64,000 nucleotides of DNA, taken from the NCBI RefSeq assembly GCF_900114465.1, contig NZ_FOTD01000002.1, positions 124,001 to 188,000 of the forward strand. The letters run 5' to 3'. Source of the stretch: Trichococcus palustris. GTDB lineage: Bacteria > Bacillota > Bacilli > Lactobacillales > Aerococcaceae. Every line of letters starts with the position of its first letter. The first letter of the stretch is position 1. Made by a program: the position numbers and the translations under genes. Below the pieces are notes generated by a model. That model was not told the DNA's origin. It was given only the letters and a program-made list of their open reading frames with translations, and did not search any database. Positions 17,452 to 26,050 of the stretch are shown in pieces.

Positions 17452-18549
17452 TTATTGGTTTTTGTACAATTTGGAGTCCAACAACAAGTCCAAAATCGCG
17501 ATGGCGGTCACGGCTTCCAATACCGGAATCGCGCGCGGCACGATGATCGGGTCATGTCTTCCTTCCACTACCAATTCGGCATTGGTTTTTTCTTCGATGT
17601 CGATGGTTTGCTGTTTGATGGAAATGGACGCCGGTGGTTTGATGGCTACCTTGAACAAAATCGGCATGCCATCGGTGATCCCGCCTACGATGCCGCCGTT
17701 ATGATTGGTGCGCGTTTTGATGGTGTCCCCCTCATAATAGTAGGAATCGTTCGCTTCGGATCCGAGCATTTCGGAAATGCCGAAACCTGCCCCGAATTCC
17801 AACCCCTTGACGGCTGGCACGGAGAAGATGATGTGGGATAGGACCGATTCCACGGAATCAAAGAACGGATTCCCAATTCCGGCTGGGATGCCCAACACGC
17901 AGACTTCTGCCGTTCCGCCTAAGGAATCGCCTTTCGCTTTCGCTTCACGGATGATCTCTCTCACTTGCGGTTCCAGCGCTTCGTTCAGCAAAGGCAGTTC
18001 TTTTTCCGAAAACCCTCTCAGCAGGTCCGGCGTCACTTCGCAATCCGAGAAACTTTCGTCTTGGATATTTGCCACACTCTTGAGATGCGCTCCAATCGTG
18101 ATGCCCTGTTTTTCCAACAGTTGCTTCGCGATGGCACCCGCAAAAACAAGCGGTGCTGTGATCCTTCCAGAAAAATGCCCACTCCCGCGATAGTCGTTGA
18201 ACCCTTCGTAGCGGACATAGCCCGGATAATCCGCTTGGCCCGGACGCATCAGTTTTTTCATTAGGCTGTAGTCCTTGGAACGGGTGTCGCTGTTGCGGAT
18301 GATTGCAGTCAAGGAACTCCCGGTCGTGCGATCATTGAAATAACCGCTCACTATTTCCGGTTGGTCTTTTTCTTTGCGCGGCGTCGTCAAGGCGCTTTGG
18401 CCGGGCGCCCGTCTCTTCATTTCTTTTGCCACGTTTTCCATATCGATTTCATGTCCTGGTGGCAGACCGTCGATGACGATGCCGATAGCGGCGCCGTGTG
18501 ATTCGCCAAAAATGGACACTTTCAATTTATTTCCCCATACATCGCTCAT
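17452..18549 (-). CDS. aroC: chorismate synthase
   Basis: 365 residues from ATG 18549, which overlaps the aroA stop as ATGA, so translation is coupled. A frame extending to 18645 is only an upstream shadow. Family motifs are present: GESHGAAIGIVIDGLPPG, RRAPGQ, RPGQADYPG and FSGRITAP. It is FMN-dependent and converts EPSP to chorismate, the branch point for Phe, Tyr, Trp and folate. There are 21 bases to pheA. Confidence 0.97.
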   Translation of the reverse strand: MSDVWGNKLKVSIFGESHGAAIGIVIDGLPPGHEIDMENVAKEMKRRAPGQSALTTPRKEKDQPEIVSGYFNDRTTGSSLTAIIRNSDTRSKDYSLMKKLMRPGQADYPGYVRYEGFNDYRGSGHFSGRITAPLVFAGAIAKQLLEKQGITIGAHLKSVANIQDESFSDCEVTPDLLRGFSEKELPLLNEALEPQVREIIREAKAKGDSLGGTAEVCVLGIPAGIGNPFFDSVESVLSHIIFSVPAVKGLEFGAGFGISEMLGSEANDSYYYEGDTIKTRTNHNGGIVGGITDGMPILFKVAIKPPASISIKQQTIDIEEKTNAELVVEGRHDPIIVPRAIPVLEAVTAIAILDLLLDSKLYKNQ

Positions 18550-19835
18550 TGAATCTTGCCCCCTATTGATTGATAATCTTCCCAAAAATTGGGGTACGAT
18601 TTTGATACGCATTCCGCATCCGTAACAGTGATCGGTTCTTCGCACACCGTAGCCGCAATGGCCAGCATCATGGCGATGCGGTGGTCTTTGAAACTCCAGA
18701 CCCGTTCGCCGCCTTTCAATGATTTGATACCATTGATCAGCAAGCCCTCCGGAAGTTCCTGGATATCCGCTCCCAATTTTTTGAGTTGGCTGGCGGTCGC
18801 CTCCAAGCGATCACATTCTTTGATCCGCAATCTGCCGGCGTTGATGATTTCGGTTCTGCCTTCGCTCAGGCAAGCCGTCAATGCCACCACCGGGATGATA
18901 TCCGGACATTGGGCTGCATCGATCAGCGTACCGTGAAGGCCTTCGTTGGCCGTACCGATCATCCCTGTGTCCACTTGTTGGAAAGTGACGCCCATCGCCT
19001 CCAGAATGGAGACCACTGCCCGGTCACCCTGCAACGAATCTTTTGATAGGTCTTCGACCTGAACAGCATTCCCCAAGGCGTCGGCACAAAGGAAAAAGGC
19101 CGCTTGAGAGTAGTCGCCTTCAATGCGGTAATCCGTCGCATGATAGCTTTGATTCCCTTTGATGATGAACTTTTGATTCCCCTGATTTTCGATGTCCACG
19201 CCGAAGTCTTTCATGACCTGCAGCGTCAAATCGATGTAGCCGACCGATTCCAAAGGCGTCGTGATCGTGATCACGGAGTCTCCCGCCAACAAAGGCAACG
19301 TGAACAGCAGACCGGTGATGAATTGGGAACTCACATTGCCCGGGAACGAAAAGTGTCCCGGCTTCAGCATCCCATCGACCGTCAGATTCAATTCATCTTC
19401 TGTCGCCTGATAAGAAATGCCTTGTTCCTCAAAAATATCGTAATAGATGGTCAACGGGCGCTTGCCTAAATTCCCTCTCCCGACAAAACGGCTGACGCCG
19501 GCAAACAAGGTTGCGATCGGAACAATGAAACGAAGCGTCGAGCCTGATTCATTGCAATCGATGACGCGTTCCTCGGAGCTGGCGGCATCGCCGGTCCTCT
19601 TTACATTGCGTCCTGCTCCATGGATGGTCAACGTACTGCCGTCCTGTTCGATGGTTGCACCAAAAGTTTTCATTGCCTCGGTCGTCGCGATAATATCATC
19701 CGACAGGGCGATATTATCGATTTTACAACTGCCGTCGGAAAGGGCTGCACAGATCACTGCACGATGCGCCAAACTTTTTGAAGGCGGCACAGTGACTGAA
19801 CCCGAGAGTTTTTGGGGTAAAATTGTCAAATCCAT
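18546..19835 (-). CDS. aroA: 3-phosphoshikimate 1-carboxyvinyltransferase (EPSP synthase)
   Basis: 429 residues, full-length two-domain EPSP synthase that condenses shikimate-3-phosphate with PEP. Motifs: VPPSKSLAHRAVICAALS (Lys and Ser that bind substrate), ESGSTLRF, RLRIKECDRLEA and DHRIAMMLAIA. Its stop overlaps the aroC start by four bases. It follows aroB after 35 bases. Confidence 0.97.
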   Translation of the reverse strand: MDLTILPQKLSGSVTVPPSKSLAHRAVICAALSDGSCKIDNIALSDDIIATTEAMKTFGATIEQDGSTLTIHGAGRNVKRTGDAASSEERVIDCNESGSTLRFIVPIATLFAGVSRFVGRGNLGKRPLTIYYDIFEEQGISYQATEDELNLTVDGMLKPGHFSFPGNVSSQFITGLLFTLPLLAGDSVITITTPLESVGYIDLTLQVMKDFGVDIENQGNQKFIIKGNQSYHATDYRIEGDYSQAAFFLCADALGNAVQVEDLSKDSLQGDRAVVSILEAMGVTFQQVDTGMIGTANEGLHGTLIDAAQCPDIIPVVALTACLSEGRTEIINAGRLRIKECDRLEATASQLKKLGADIQELPEGLLINGIKSLKGGERVWSFKDHRIAMMLAIAATVCEEPITVTDAECVSKSYPNFWEDYQSIGGKIQ

Positions 19836-19870
19836 TTTATTCCTCCCGTTTCTTTTTTCTATATTCTCTT

Positions 19871-20941
19871 CTATACTATTCTTTCTAAATCATCAAAAAA
19901 TGAAATGGATTCGTTCTGGATGATGCTCTCGCCGATTTCTTTCAGCAGAATGACCTTTAGATGATCGCCCAGGTTCTTCTTATCCAGGGTCATGATGGCC
20001 AGGAAACTGTCCCACTCGCCGACCTGGAATTCGGTCGGCAGTCCGATTTGTTTTGCCAATGCTTCGATTTCATCGGCCGTGCCCGGTTTGGTGATGCCCT
20101 TTTTTTCGGAAAGACGGGTGATCGCCACCATGCCGATCGTGATGGCTTCGCCATGGGAGTACTTGGAATAATCTGTGTAGGTTTCGAGCGCATGCCCGAT
20201 GGTGTGCCCGAAGTTCAGCAGCATCCGTTCCCCGGTATCTTTTTCATCCGTTTCGACTACTCTCCGTTTGATATCGCAACAGGTATAGAGGATGTCCTCT
20301 ATATGAAGCATCAATTCTTCCCTTGTGTGCATCGTCTTCAAAAAATCGAAGAATGCCGCATTTTTGATGCAGCCATATTTGATGACTTCGCCCATGCCAT
20401 CACGGAAATAATGGTCCGGCAAAGTGTCCAGCATTTGCGGATCGATGAATACTTTCTTGGGTTGGTAGAAGGCTCCCACCAAGTTTTTCCCTCTCGCTAG
20501 ATCCACGCCCACTTTTCCGCCGATGCTGCTGTCAACCTGCGCCAACAATGACGTCGGAATTTGGATGAACGGGACACCGCGCAAATAACTGGATGCCGCA
20601 AACCCTGTGACATCGCCGATGACGCCGCCGCCCAAGGCAATGATCAGCTCATCGCGCGTCAACTGGAAATCCAATAATTGATCGTAAATGCGGGGAAGGA
20701 CCATAAAATCTTTCGTATGTTCCCCCGCAGGCAACGTAATCAGGACCGTTTCATAACCAGCCGCCTGCAATCCGGACTCCAATTGGCTTCCATAATACAT
20801 GCCGACATTGTTATCGGTGACGATGGCGATTTTGCTGCCGCTATAGATTTTTTTGATTTCTTCAGGCAAACGATGGCGCAATCCATTTTCAATAACGATA
20901 GTGTAGCTGTTGTTTCCAAGACCCACTTGTAACTCTGACAT
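19871..20941 (-). CDS. aroB: 3-dehydroquinate synthase
   Basis: 356 residues from ATG 20941 (GGAGTG upstream). NAD-dependent and metal-dependent cyclisation of DAHP to dehydroquinate. Visible motifs: ALGGGVIGDVTGFAASSYLRGVPF for NAD binding, IGGKVGVDLARGKNLVGAFYQPK, and metal ligands in E..KYG and NFGHTIGHALE. Second gene of the leftward operon, 48 bases behind aroF. Confidence 0.97.
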   Translation of the reverse strand: MSELQVGLGNNSYTIVIENGLRHRLPEEIKKIYSGSKIAIVTDNNVGMYYGSQLESGLQAAGYETVLITLPAGEHTKDFMVLPRIYDQLLDFQLTRDELIIALGGGVIGDVTGFAASSYLRGVPFIQIPTSLLAQVDSSIGGKVGVDLARGKNLVGAFYQPKKVFIDPQMLDTLPDHYFRDGMGEVIKYGCIKNAAFFDFLKTMHTREELMLHIEDILYTCCDIKRRVVETDEKDTGERMLLNFGHTIGHALETYTDYSKYSHGEAITIGMVAITRLSEKKGITKPGTADEIEALAKQIGLPTEFQVGEWDSFLAIMTLDKKNLGDHLKVILLKEIGESIIQNESISFFDDLERIV

Positions 20942-20989
20942 TTTTCCACTCCTCACTTAGATCGAGACCAGACAAAAAGATTTCTATCC

Positions 20990-22015
20990 TTATTCTACCT
21001 TATCCAAGTGTTTCCCTTCAATGGCAATCAGTTGTTTTACGGTAGCCATCAATTGATCGAACTCGTCCGGGTTCAAACATTGTTGGCCATCACTCCATGC
21101 GTTCTCAGGGTCATGATGGATTTCGATCATCAAACCGTTTGCGCCGGACATGACTGCCGCTTTGGACATCGATGGTACCAGGTAAGAAGAACCGCCCGCA
21201 TGGCTTGGATCGATGATGATCGGCAAGTGGGAAAGCTTTTGGATAACCGGTACAGCTTGAATATCCAACGTATTACGCGTTTCCGACTCAAAAGTACGGA
21301 TGCCGCGTTCGCATAGAATGACGTTCTCATTCCCTTCGGACATGATGTATTCCGCCGACATCAACCATTCTTCATAGGTTGCCGACAAACCACGTTTCAA
21401 TAGCACTGGTGTCTTTGTCTTGCCGACTTCCTTCAATAGATCGAAGTTCTGCATGTTTCTGGCACCGATTTGGATAAGATCGACATCTGCCTCGAACTCA
21501 TCGACGAATTTCGTGGACATCAACTCCGTTACGATCGGCAGGCCGGTCGCTTCTTTCGCCAATTTCAATAAGCGCAGCCCTTCCAATTCCAAACCTTGGA
21601 AGCTGTATGGCGAGGTCCGCGGTTTGAACGCTCCGCCACGCAAGAAGTTTGCGCCGGCAGCTTTCGCGCGGCGGGCAATATTGATGATCTGTTCTTCCCC
21701 TTCAACGGAACAAGGGCCTGCAATCACACCGAAGTAGCCGTTCCCGATGCGTTGACCATCGATTTCAACAACTGTATCATCCGGATGGAACTTGCGATTG
21801 GCTTTCTTGTAAGGTTCTTGCACCTTCAAGACGCGTTCGACGATATGGTGTTGTTGGATGCTGTCCATCGACACTTTCGTCGTGTCGCCTACCAAGCCCA
21901 AAATGGTCATGTTTTCGCCCACTACCGGGCTGACGATGACGCCCTTATCCGTCAAACGTTTTGTCAGTTCATTGATTTCCTCTTGTTTTGCGTTTTTCTT
22001 TAAGATGATGATCAT
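20990..22015 (-). CDS. aroF: 3-deoxy-7-phosphoheptulonate synthase, type I-beta
   Basis: 341 residues: an N-terminal ferredoxin-like regulatory domain (about 1-70, IIILKKNAKQEEINELTKRL) joined to the KDO8P/DAHP synthase barrel (AGPCSVEGEEQI, FKPRTSPYSFQGL, IIDPSHAGG). It condenses PEP and erythrose-4-phosphate in the first shikimate step. In relatives the N-terminal domain mediates Phe/Tyr feedback. A leader with a terminator (22016-22378) precedes it, pointing to attenuation as well. Confidence 0.95.
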   Translation of the reverse strand: MIIILKKNAKQEEINELTKRLTDKGVIVSPVVGENMTILGLVGDTTKVSMDSIQQHHIVERVLKVQEPYKKANRKFHPDDTVVEIDGQRIGNGYFGVIAGPCSVEGEEQIINIARRAKAAGANFLRGGAFKPRTSPYSFQGLELEGLRLLKLAKEATGLPIVTELMSTKFVDEFEADVDLIQIGARNMQNFDLLKEVGKTKTPVLLKRGLSATYEEWLMSAEYIMSEGNENVILCERGIRTFESETRNTLDIQAVPVIQKLSHLPIIIDPSHAGGSSYLVPSMSKAAVMSGANGLMIEIHHDPENAWSDGQQCLNPDEFDQLMATVKQLIAIEGKHLDKVE

Positions 22016-22049
22016 ATTGTGTTCCCCCTGTTTTGTTTTCTCATGCTTT

Positions 22050-22088
22050 AAAAAAAAACGGCGCTCATTTTTATATGAGCACCGTTTT
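22050..22088 (-). terminator. attenuator terminator in the aroF leader
   Basis: A 14-bp stem (22055-22068 with 22075-22088; one G-U pair in the RNA) and a 6-base loop, followed on the minus strand by at least nine T. It sits 40 bases upstream of the aroF start and downstream of the operon promoter, so it must be bypassed for expression. Confidence 0.8.
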
Positions 22089-22207
22089 GAAGCTTCGTAT
22101 CCAAAAATTCCGATGTCCCGTTGATTTGCTTGACATCTTAATCTTTACATCCATGATGTAGTCTCATATTCACCCTATGAAGTTTTTCGCAAACAAAATA
22201 GCCAGCG

Positions 22208-22360
22208 CTAAAAAAGAAGCCCCAGAATGTAAAGTATGTAAAATAAAAGTTTGTTTGCAAATGATTCATAATGTTCAGTGAGTTCATCAATTGGACCTCT
22301 TCTCTTTTGTATCATTTTTTGTATCCAAGCGATCGCATCTTCTGCCCGAATGAGCACCAT
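22208..22360 (-). CDS. possible leader peptide or small protein in the aroF leader
   Basis: A 50-codon frame starting about 20 bases after the predicted transcription start. The first half is amphipathic (RAEDAIAWIQKMIQKRRG); the C-terminal third is hydrophobic and rich in Phe/Tyr codons (LLFYILYILGLLF). It lacks a good ribosome site. Aromatic codons upstream of an attenuator fit a leader peptide sensing charged tRNA-Phe/Tyr, but it could equally be a chance frame. Confidence 0.3.
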   Translation of the reverse strand: MVLIRAEDAIAWIQKMIQKRRGPIDELTEHYESFANKLLFYILYILGLLF

Positions 22361-22378
22361 AAACAATCGATTTCCACT

Positions 22379-22406
22379 ATTATAGCAAATACTCTCATCT
22401 AATCAA
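22379..22406 (-). promoter_or_regulatory. promoter of the aroF-B-A-C-pheA operon
   Basis: TTGATT (22401-22406), 16 bases, then TATAAT (22379-22384) on the minus strand, the latter preceded by TGC as an extended -10. The resulting leader is about 355 nt. Confidence 0.7.
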
Positions 22407-22442
22407 GTCTTTTTTTAATTATTTTTTAATTTAATTTTTATC

Positions 22443-22471
22443 TTGAAATTTAATGCCCCATCAACTACACT
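22443..22471 (+). promoter_or_regulatory. candidate promoter of aroE-aroK-tyrA
   Basis: TTGAAA (22443-22448), 17 bases, TACACT (22466-22471). It would give a very short leader because AAAAGGAG starts at about 22477, so the true promoter could lie further upstream. Confidence 0.35.
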
Positions 22472-22492
22472 TTGCTAAAAGGAGTGAAAAAA

Positions 22493-23305
22493 ATGCAATT
22501 TTTTGGATTATTTGGCGAGCATTTAAGCCACAGCTTTTCCGAGAGAATTCATACGGAATTTTATAAGCTGATCGGCCTGCCCGCTGCCTATAAACATTTT
22601 GAGATCGCTCCGGATGATATCGAAAGCGCTATTGCAGGCATCCGTGTCCTGCAGTTGACAGGCGTCAACGTCACCATTCCATACAAACAAACCGTCATCC
22701 CTTATATGGATGACATCACACCCGAAGCCCTGAGGATCGGTGCCGTAAATACGATTACGGTGAAGGATGGCAAGCTTTACGGCGCAAATACGGATTATTA
22801 CGGTTTCGGAACCATGTTGGAATCAAGTGGTGTTCTTGTCAAAAATCAAACCGCGATGGTCCTGGGATTCGGCGGATCCGCAAAAGCGGTTGTCCTGTAC
22901 CTGTTGGATCATGGCGTCAAAAATATTATCATTGTTTCACGTAAAAAAGGCGAACTGACGGACGTCCCTGATGATCCGCGCATCCAGCTGAAGGGCTATG
23001 ATGAAGTCGGATCCGTCACAGGAGAGCTGATCATCAATACGACGCCGCTCGGCATGTTCCCGGATAAAATCGGCATCAGTCCCGTTCCGGTCGAAATCAT
23101 CCGCAACTTCAAATCGGCCGTTGATCTGATCTATAATCCGCGGCAAACAGAGTTTTTGCGTTTAGCGGAAGCAGCCGGCCTAAAAACGTGCGATGGGCTG
23201 AAGATGCTCGTGCATCAAGCCATCAAATCGGAAGAAATTTGGTTGGAACAAGCATTTGAACCAAAAATAAATCAGGCAATTTATGAAAAAATAACGTCAT
23301 CATGA
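22493..23305 (+). CDS. aroE: shikimate dehydrogenase
   Basis: 270 residues from ATG 22493, preceded by AAAGGAGTG at 6 bases. NADPH-dependent reduction of dehydroshikimate. Substrate motif GEHLSHSFSERIH (Ser pair), catalytic Lys in NVTIPYKQ, Asp in GANTDYYGF, and nucleotide loop GFGGSAKA. First of three rightward genes, divergent from aroF. Confidence 0.96.
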   Translation: MQFFGLFGEHLSHSFSERIHTEFYKLIGLPAAYKHFEIAPDDIESAIAGIRVLQLTGVNVTIPYKQTVIPYMDDITPEALRIGAVNTITVKDGKLYGANTDYYGFGTMLESSGVLVKNQTAMVLGFGGSAKAVVLYLLDHGVKNIIIVSRKKGELTDVPDDPRIQLKGYDEVGSVTGELIINTTPLGMFPDKIGISPVPVEIIRNFKSAVDLIYNPRQTEFLRLAEAAGLKTCDGLKMLVHQAIKSEEIWLEQAFEPKINQAIYEKITSS

Positions 23306-23323
23306 GAGAAGCAGGTGAAGAGT

Positions 23324-23830
23324 TTGGGTAAAAATATCGTTCTGATCGGGCTGCCGGGTGCAGGCAAGACGACTCTTGGCAAGTTATTAAGCGAGGCACT
23401 GGGCTTCCCTTTTATCGATTCCGATTGTTATATCGAGGAGCGGACCGGGAAAACCATACCAGAGCTTTTCGAAGCAGGTGAAGAATCTTTCCGCGCCATC
23501 GAAGCGGAGGCGTACAAGGAAATCGCCCTTTTGGAGGACACCGTCATCAGTACCGGTGGCGGCGTCGTGAAAAGAAACGAGAACATTGAAGCGTTGAAGA
23601 AAAATGGGACCATCTATTATATCGATCGTCCGGTCGAAGATATCACCCACGATATCCAAATTTCGAACCGTCCTTTGTTGAAAGATGGTTTGAAAAAGAT
23701 CTACTCTTTAAAAGCTGAAAGAGAAGCCCTCTACAACGCGGCGGCCGACATCGTCATCCGCAATGACAAGCCTTTAGAGGAAATCGTTGCAGCGATTGCG
23801 CAACAACATGCAGCACAAAATAACGAATGA
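23324..23830 (+). CDS. aroK: shikimate kinase
   Basis: About 168 residues. A TTG at 23324 is favoured because AGGTGAAG (23313-23320) is well placed for it; a GTG at 23315 overlapping that site is the alternative. Walker A GLPGAGKTTLG, substrate residues in DSDCYIEERTG and TGGGVV, and a lid with NRPLL. It phosphorylates shikimate at position 3. Nine to eighteen bases after aroE. Confidence 0.94.
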   Translation: MGKNIVLIGLPGAGKTTLGKLLSEALGFPFIDSDCYIEERTGKTIPELFEAGEESFRAIEAEAYKEIALLEDTVISTGGGVVKRNENIEALKKNGTIYYIDRPVEDITHDIQISNRPLLKDGLKKIYSLKAEREALYNAAADIVIRNDKPLEEIVAAIAQQHAAQNNE

Positions 23831-24702
23831 AGGTGATTCCCATTAAGACCCCAAACAAAGATATGACCATCACGATAGTCGGTCTGGGCGTCATCGGCGG
23901 TTCGTTCGCCATGTCCTTGCAGGAGGCCGGTTACCACAATATTTACGGAATCGACATAGACCAAAACACGTTGGATAAGGCCAAGGCTCAACGGATCATC
24001 AAGGAAGGATACACGGACGGGAAAACCATTTTGCCGACTTCCGACCTGGTCATTTTTTCGCTGTATCCCCGCCTGGTCCATGATTTCATCGTAAACCACC
24101 GCACCTTTTTCAAAGATGGCTCGATTTTGACGGATGCGACCGGCGTCAAGAAATTCTTCATCGCCGATATCATGGAAGTCCTGCCCAATTCGATTGATTT
24201 TATCTTTGGCCATCCGATGGCCGGTCGCGAAAAACGCGGCATCGATTTTGCCAGCAGCTCGGTCTACAAAGGGGCAAATTACATTTTGACCCCTATCCCT
24301 TCCAACAAAAAGGAAAATTTGGACTTCATGGAAAGTTTGATCATGGAAATGGGATTCGGCCGGATCACCCGCATTTCCGCCGACTACCATGATGAGCTGA
24401 TTGCCTTTACGAGCCAGTTGCCGCATGCGATTGCGGTTTCCTTGGTGAACAGCGACGTCGAAGGCCGCGAAACCGGAAAATTCACCGGCGACAGCTACCG
24501 GGAATTGACGCGGATCGCCAACATCAATGAGGATCTGTGGAGTGAACTGTTCCTGGAAAACAAGGAACCCCTGCTGAAGAGCATCCAACAATTCGAGGAC
24601 CAGCTGGACCTCATCAAAAATGCGATCAAAACGGATGATAGCGCAGCTTTGAAGGAACTCTTCATCAAATCGACAAAACGCAGAGAACAATTGGATAAAT
24701 AA
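23827..24702 (+). CDS. tyrA: prephenate dehydrogenase
   Basis: 291 residues. The N-terminal Rossmann motif is TIVGLGVIGGSFAMSL. GHPMAGREKRGIDFA and SQLPHAIAVSL place the catalytic region, and the all-alpha C-terminal dimerisation part follows. Oxidative decarboxylation of prephenate to 4-hydroxyphenylpyruvate for Tyr. No C-terminal ACT domain is seen. The ATG overlaps the aroK stop as ATGA, suggesting coupling; a Met 12 codons later is possible. Confidence 0.95.
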   Translation: MKVIPIKTPNKDMTITIVGLGVIGGSFAMSLQEAGYHNIYGIDIDQNTLDKAKAQRIIKEGYTDGKTILPTSDLVIFSLYPRLVHDFIVNHRTFFKDGSILTDATGVKKFFIADIMEVLPNSIDFIFGHPMAGREKRGIDFASSSVYKGANYILTPIPSNKKENLDFMESLIMEMGFGRITRISADYHDELIAFTSQLPHAIAVSLVNSDVEGRETGKFTGDSYRELTRIANINEDLWSELFLENKEPLLKSIQQFEDQLDLIKNAIKTDDSAALKELFIKSTKRREQLDK

Positions 24703-24718
24703 ATTCACTTGAATCCAT

Positions 24719-24750
24719 AAGGAGGCTGGGACATAGGTCCTAGCCTCCTT
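24719..24750 (+). terminator. terminator after tyrA
   Basis: AAGGAGGCT pairs with AGCCTCCTT around a GGGACATAGGTCCT core (24719-24750), 17 bases after the tyrA stop. Confidence 0.7.
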
Positions 24751-24784
24751 CGCATTTCCTAACAATTAATCGTAAACGTGTTCC

Positions 24785-24880
24785 AAAAAGCAGACCTGAA
24801 GTCACTTCACGAATAATGCTCAGACGGTCTGCGACCATCCTCCGCTTATTCGCTCCAGTGATTCGGGTCTAAACGCTTTT
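24785..24880. repeat. imperfect long palindrome (hairpin unit)
   Basis: Left arm about 24785-24816 and right arm about 24846-24880 are imperfect inverted copies (AGACCTGAAGTCACT against AGTGATTCGGGTCT, GAATAA against TTATTC) around a loop with GGTCTGCGACC. Ends in AACGCTTTTTGTC, shared with the hairpin at 9.65 kb. No ORF. It resembles a non-coding palindromic repeat unit. Confidence 0.5.
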
Positions 24881-24908
24881 TGTCTCACTCTCTTTATTTT
24901 TGTTGGCT

Positions 24909-25129
24909 GCGGAGGATTGTGGTTTTCCGGGGAATACCCCGCCGAAAACGGTTAGGCGGGGTTAAAATACAGTTTTCTCCACGGAATAACCTGTCGAAGG
25001 CTCCACGGAAGGTTATTTTCGCGATGGAACAATCAAAAAAACCGTCGTTGACTTTTCGGAAGGTTTTCCCGACATTATCTGCGCCAAATAACCCGCCGCG
25101 CTCCCTCGATCCAGCAATCGAAAATACGG
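24909..25129. repeat. dispersed structured repeat, copy A
   Basis: About 220 bp clearly homologous to 37246-37470. It contains three hairpins: CCCCGCC/GGCGGGG, ATAACCT/AGGTTAT and AAAACC/GGTTTT. Shared blocks include TAAAATACAGT, GACTTTTCGGAAGGTTTTCCC and CCAAATAACCCGCC. Non-coding. The remaining part of the gap to 25312 shows nothing recognisable. Confidence 0.75.
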
Positions 25130-25312
25130 AACAGATCCGCCCTTTTGCTGATCCGTTCTTCGCTACTTTTATCGGCTTTGTTCAACCACAGCCAAAAGAA
25201 CGTCCCTTCCGGAATGCCCTTGGTTGACCATCCCCACATAGTGAATTAAAATGAAGGAAAGGTTTGTCATTGGCGGAACGGCAAAAAATAAACAGAGAGC
25301 TGGCAGATCATC

Positions 25313-26050
25313 ATGCGGGAAACGATTAAAAAAATAAGTTATTACATCATCATTTTTATCTATGCAAGTTTCATCCTAATCACTGGCTATGAATTATTTC
25401 AGATCATTCAGACAAACGGGACACCAAAACAATCGGAGCATTTCCTGAGATTCGTGCAGGCCGGTTTTGGGCTGATTGCCCTGCAATTCCCTACCGTATT
25501 AAGGAAACGAACCTCCATCCTGTTGCCGCAAAGAATCAGCTTCCTTTATGCCATCTTTCTGTATATGGCGCTTTTGCTGGGCAGCATTGGCGGTTTCTAT
25601 AATACCATCACCGATTGGGACAAAATTCAGCATGCCCTGAGCGCCGCTTTAGTAGGGGTCCTCGGTTTTTCCGTCATCGCCAATCTGCAACAGAACGGCA
25701 ATGAAGAGCTGAAGCTGACGCCTTTGCTCTCCTCTCTTTTTTCCTTTTGTTTGGCGACAACCATTGGCGTCTTTTGGGAATTTTACGAATTTTTTGCGGA
25801 TACCTATCTCGGCCAAAACGCCCAAAAATTTATGACGGCCGATGGCACTTTACTGGTAGGACAAGCAGCGCTTGTGGATACGATGGGCGACCTGATCGTC
25901 AACTGCACCGCCGCGGCCATCGTCGCCACTCTGGGCTATATTTCCCTGAAGAAGGACATCGGATGGCTGGAAGGCTATCTTATCGTCATTTCCCAAGATG
26001 AAACGAAGGAGAGAAAGAATAATACTAAGAAAAAAAGGAGAACAAAATGA
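25313..26050 (+). CDS. integral membrane protein (YjdF/DUF2238-like)
   Basis: 245 residues with about six hydrophobic helices and a Lys/Arg-rich C-terminal tail. The motif DWDKIQHALSAALVGVLGF followed by TTIGVFWEFYEFFADTYLG and DTMGDLIVN resembles the DUF2238/YjdF family of membrane proteins. Function unknown. Its ribosome site is weak. The following acetyltransferase start overlaps its stop (ATGA). Confidence 0.7.
   Translation: MRETIKKISYYIIIFIYASFILITGYELFQIIQTNGTPKQSEHFLRFVQAGFGLIALQFPTVLRKRTSILLPQRISFLYAIFLYMALLLGSIGGFYNTITDWDKIQHALSAALVGVLGFSVIANLQQNGNEELKLTPLLSSLFSFCLATTIGVFWEFYEFFADTYLGQNAQKFMTADGTLLVGQAALVDTMGDLIVNCTAAAIVATLGYISLKKDIGWLEGYLIVISQDETKERKNNTKKKRRTK

Noticed and set aside
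22016-22378. T-box leader before aroF
   Set aside because: The conserved T-box sequence before the terminator (AAGGGTGGTACCGCG-like) is missing.
23731-24765. 344-codon frame antisense to tyrA
   Set aside because: tyrA has clear motifs, operon context and start coupling; the antisense frame has none.
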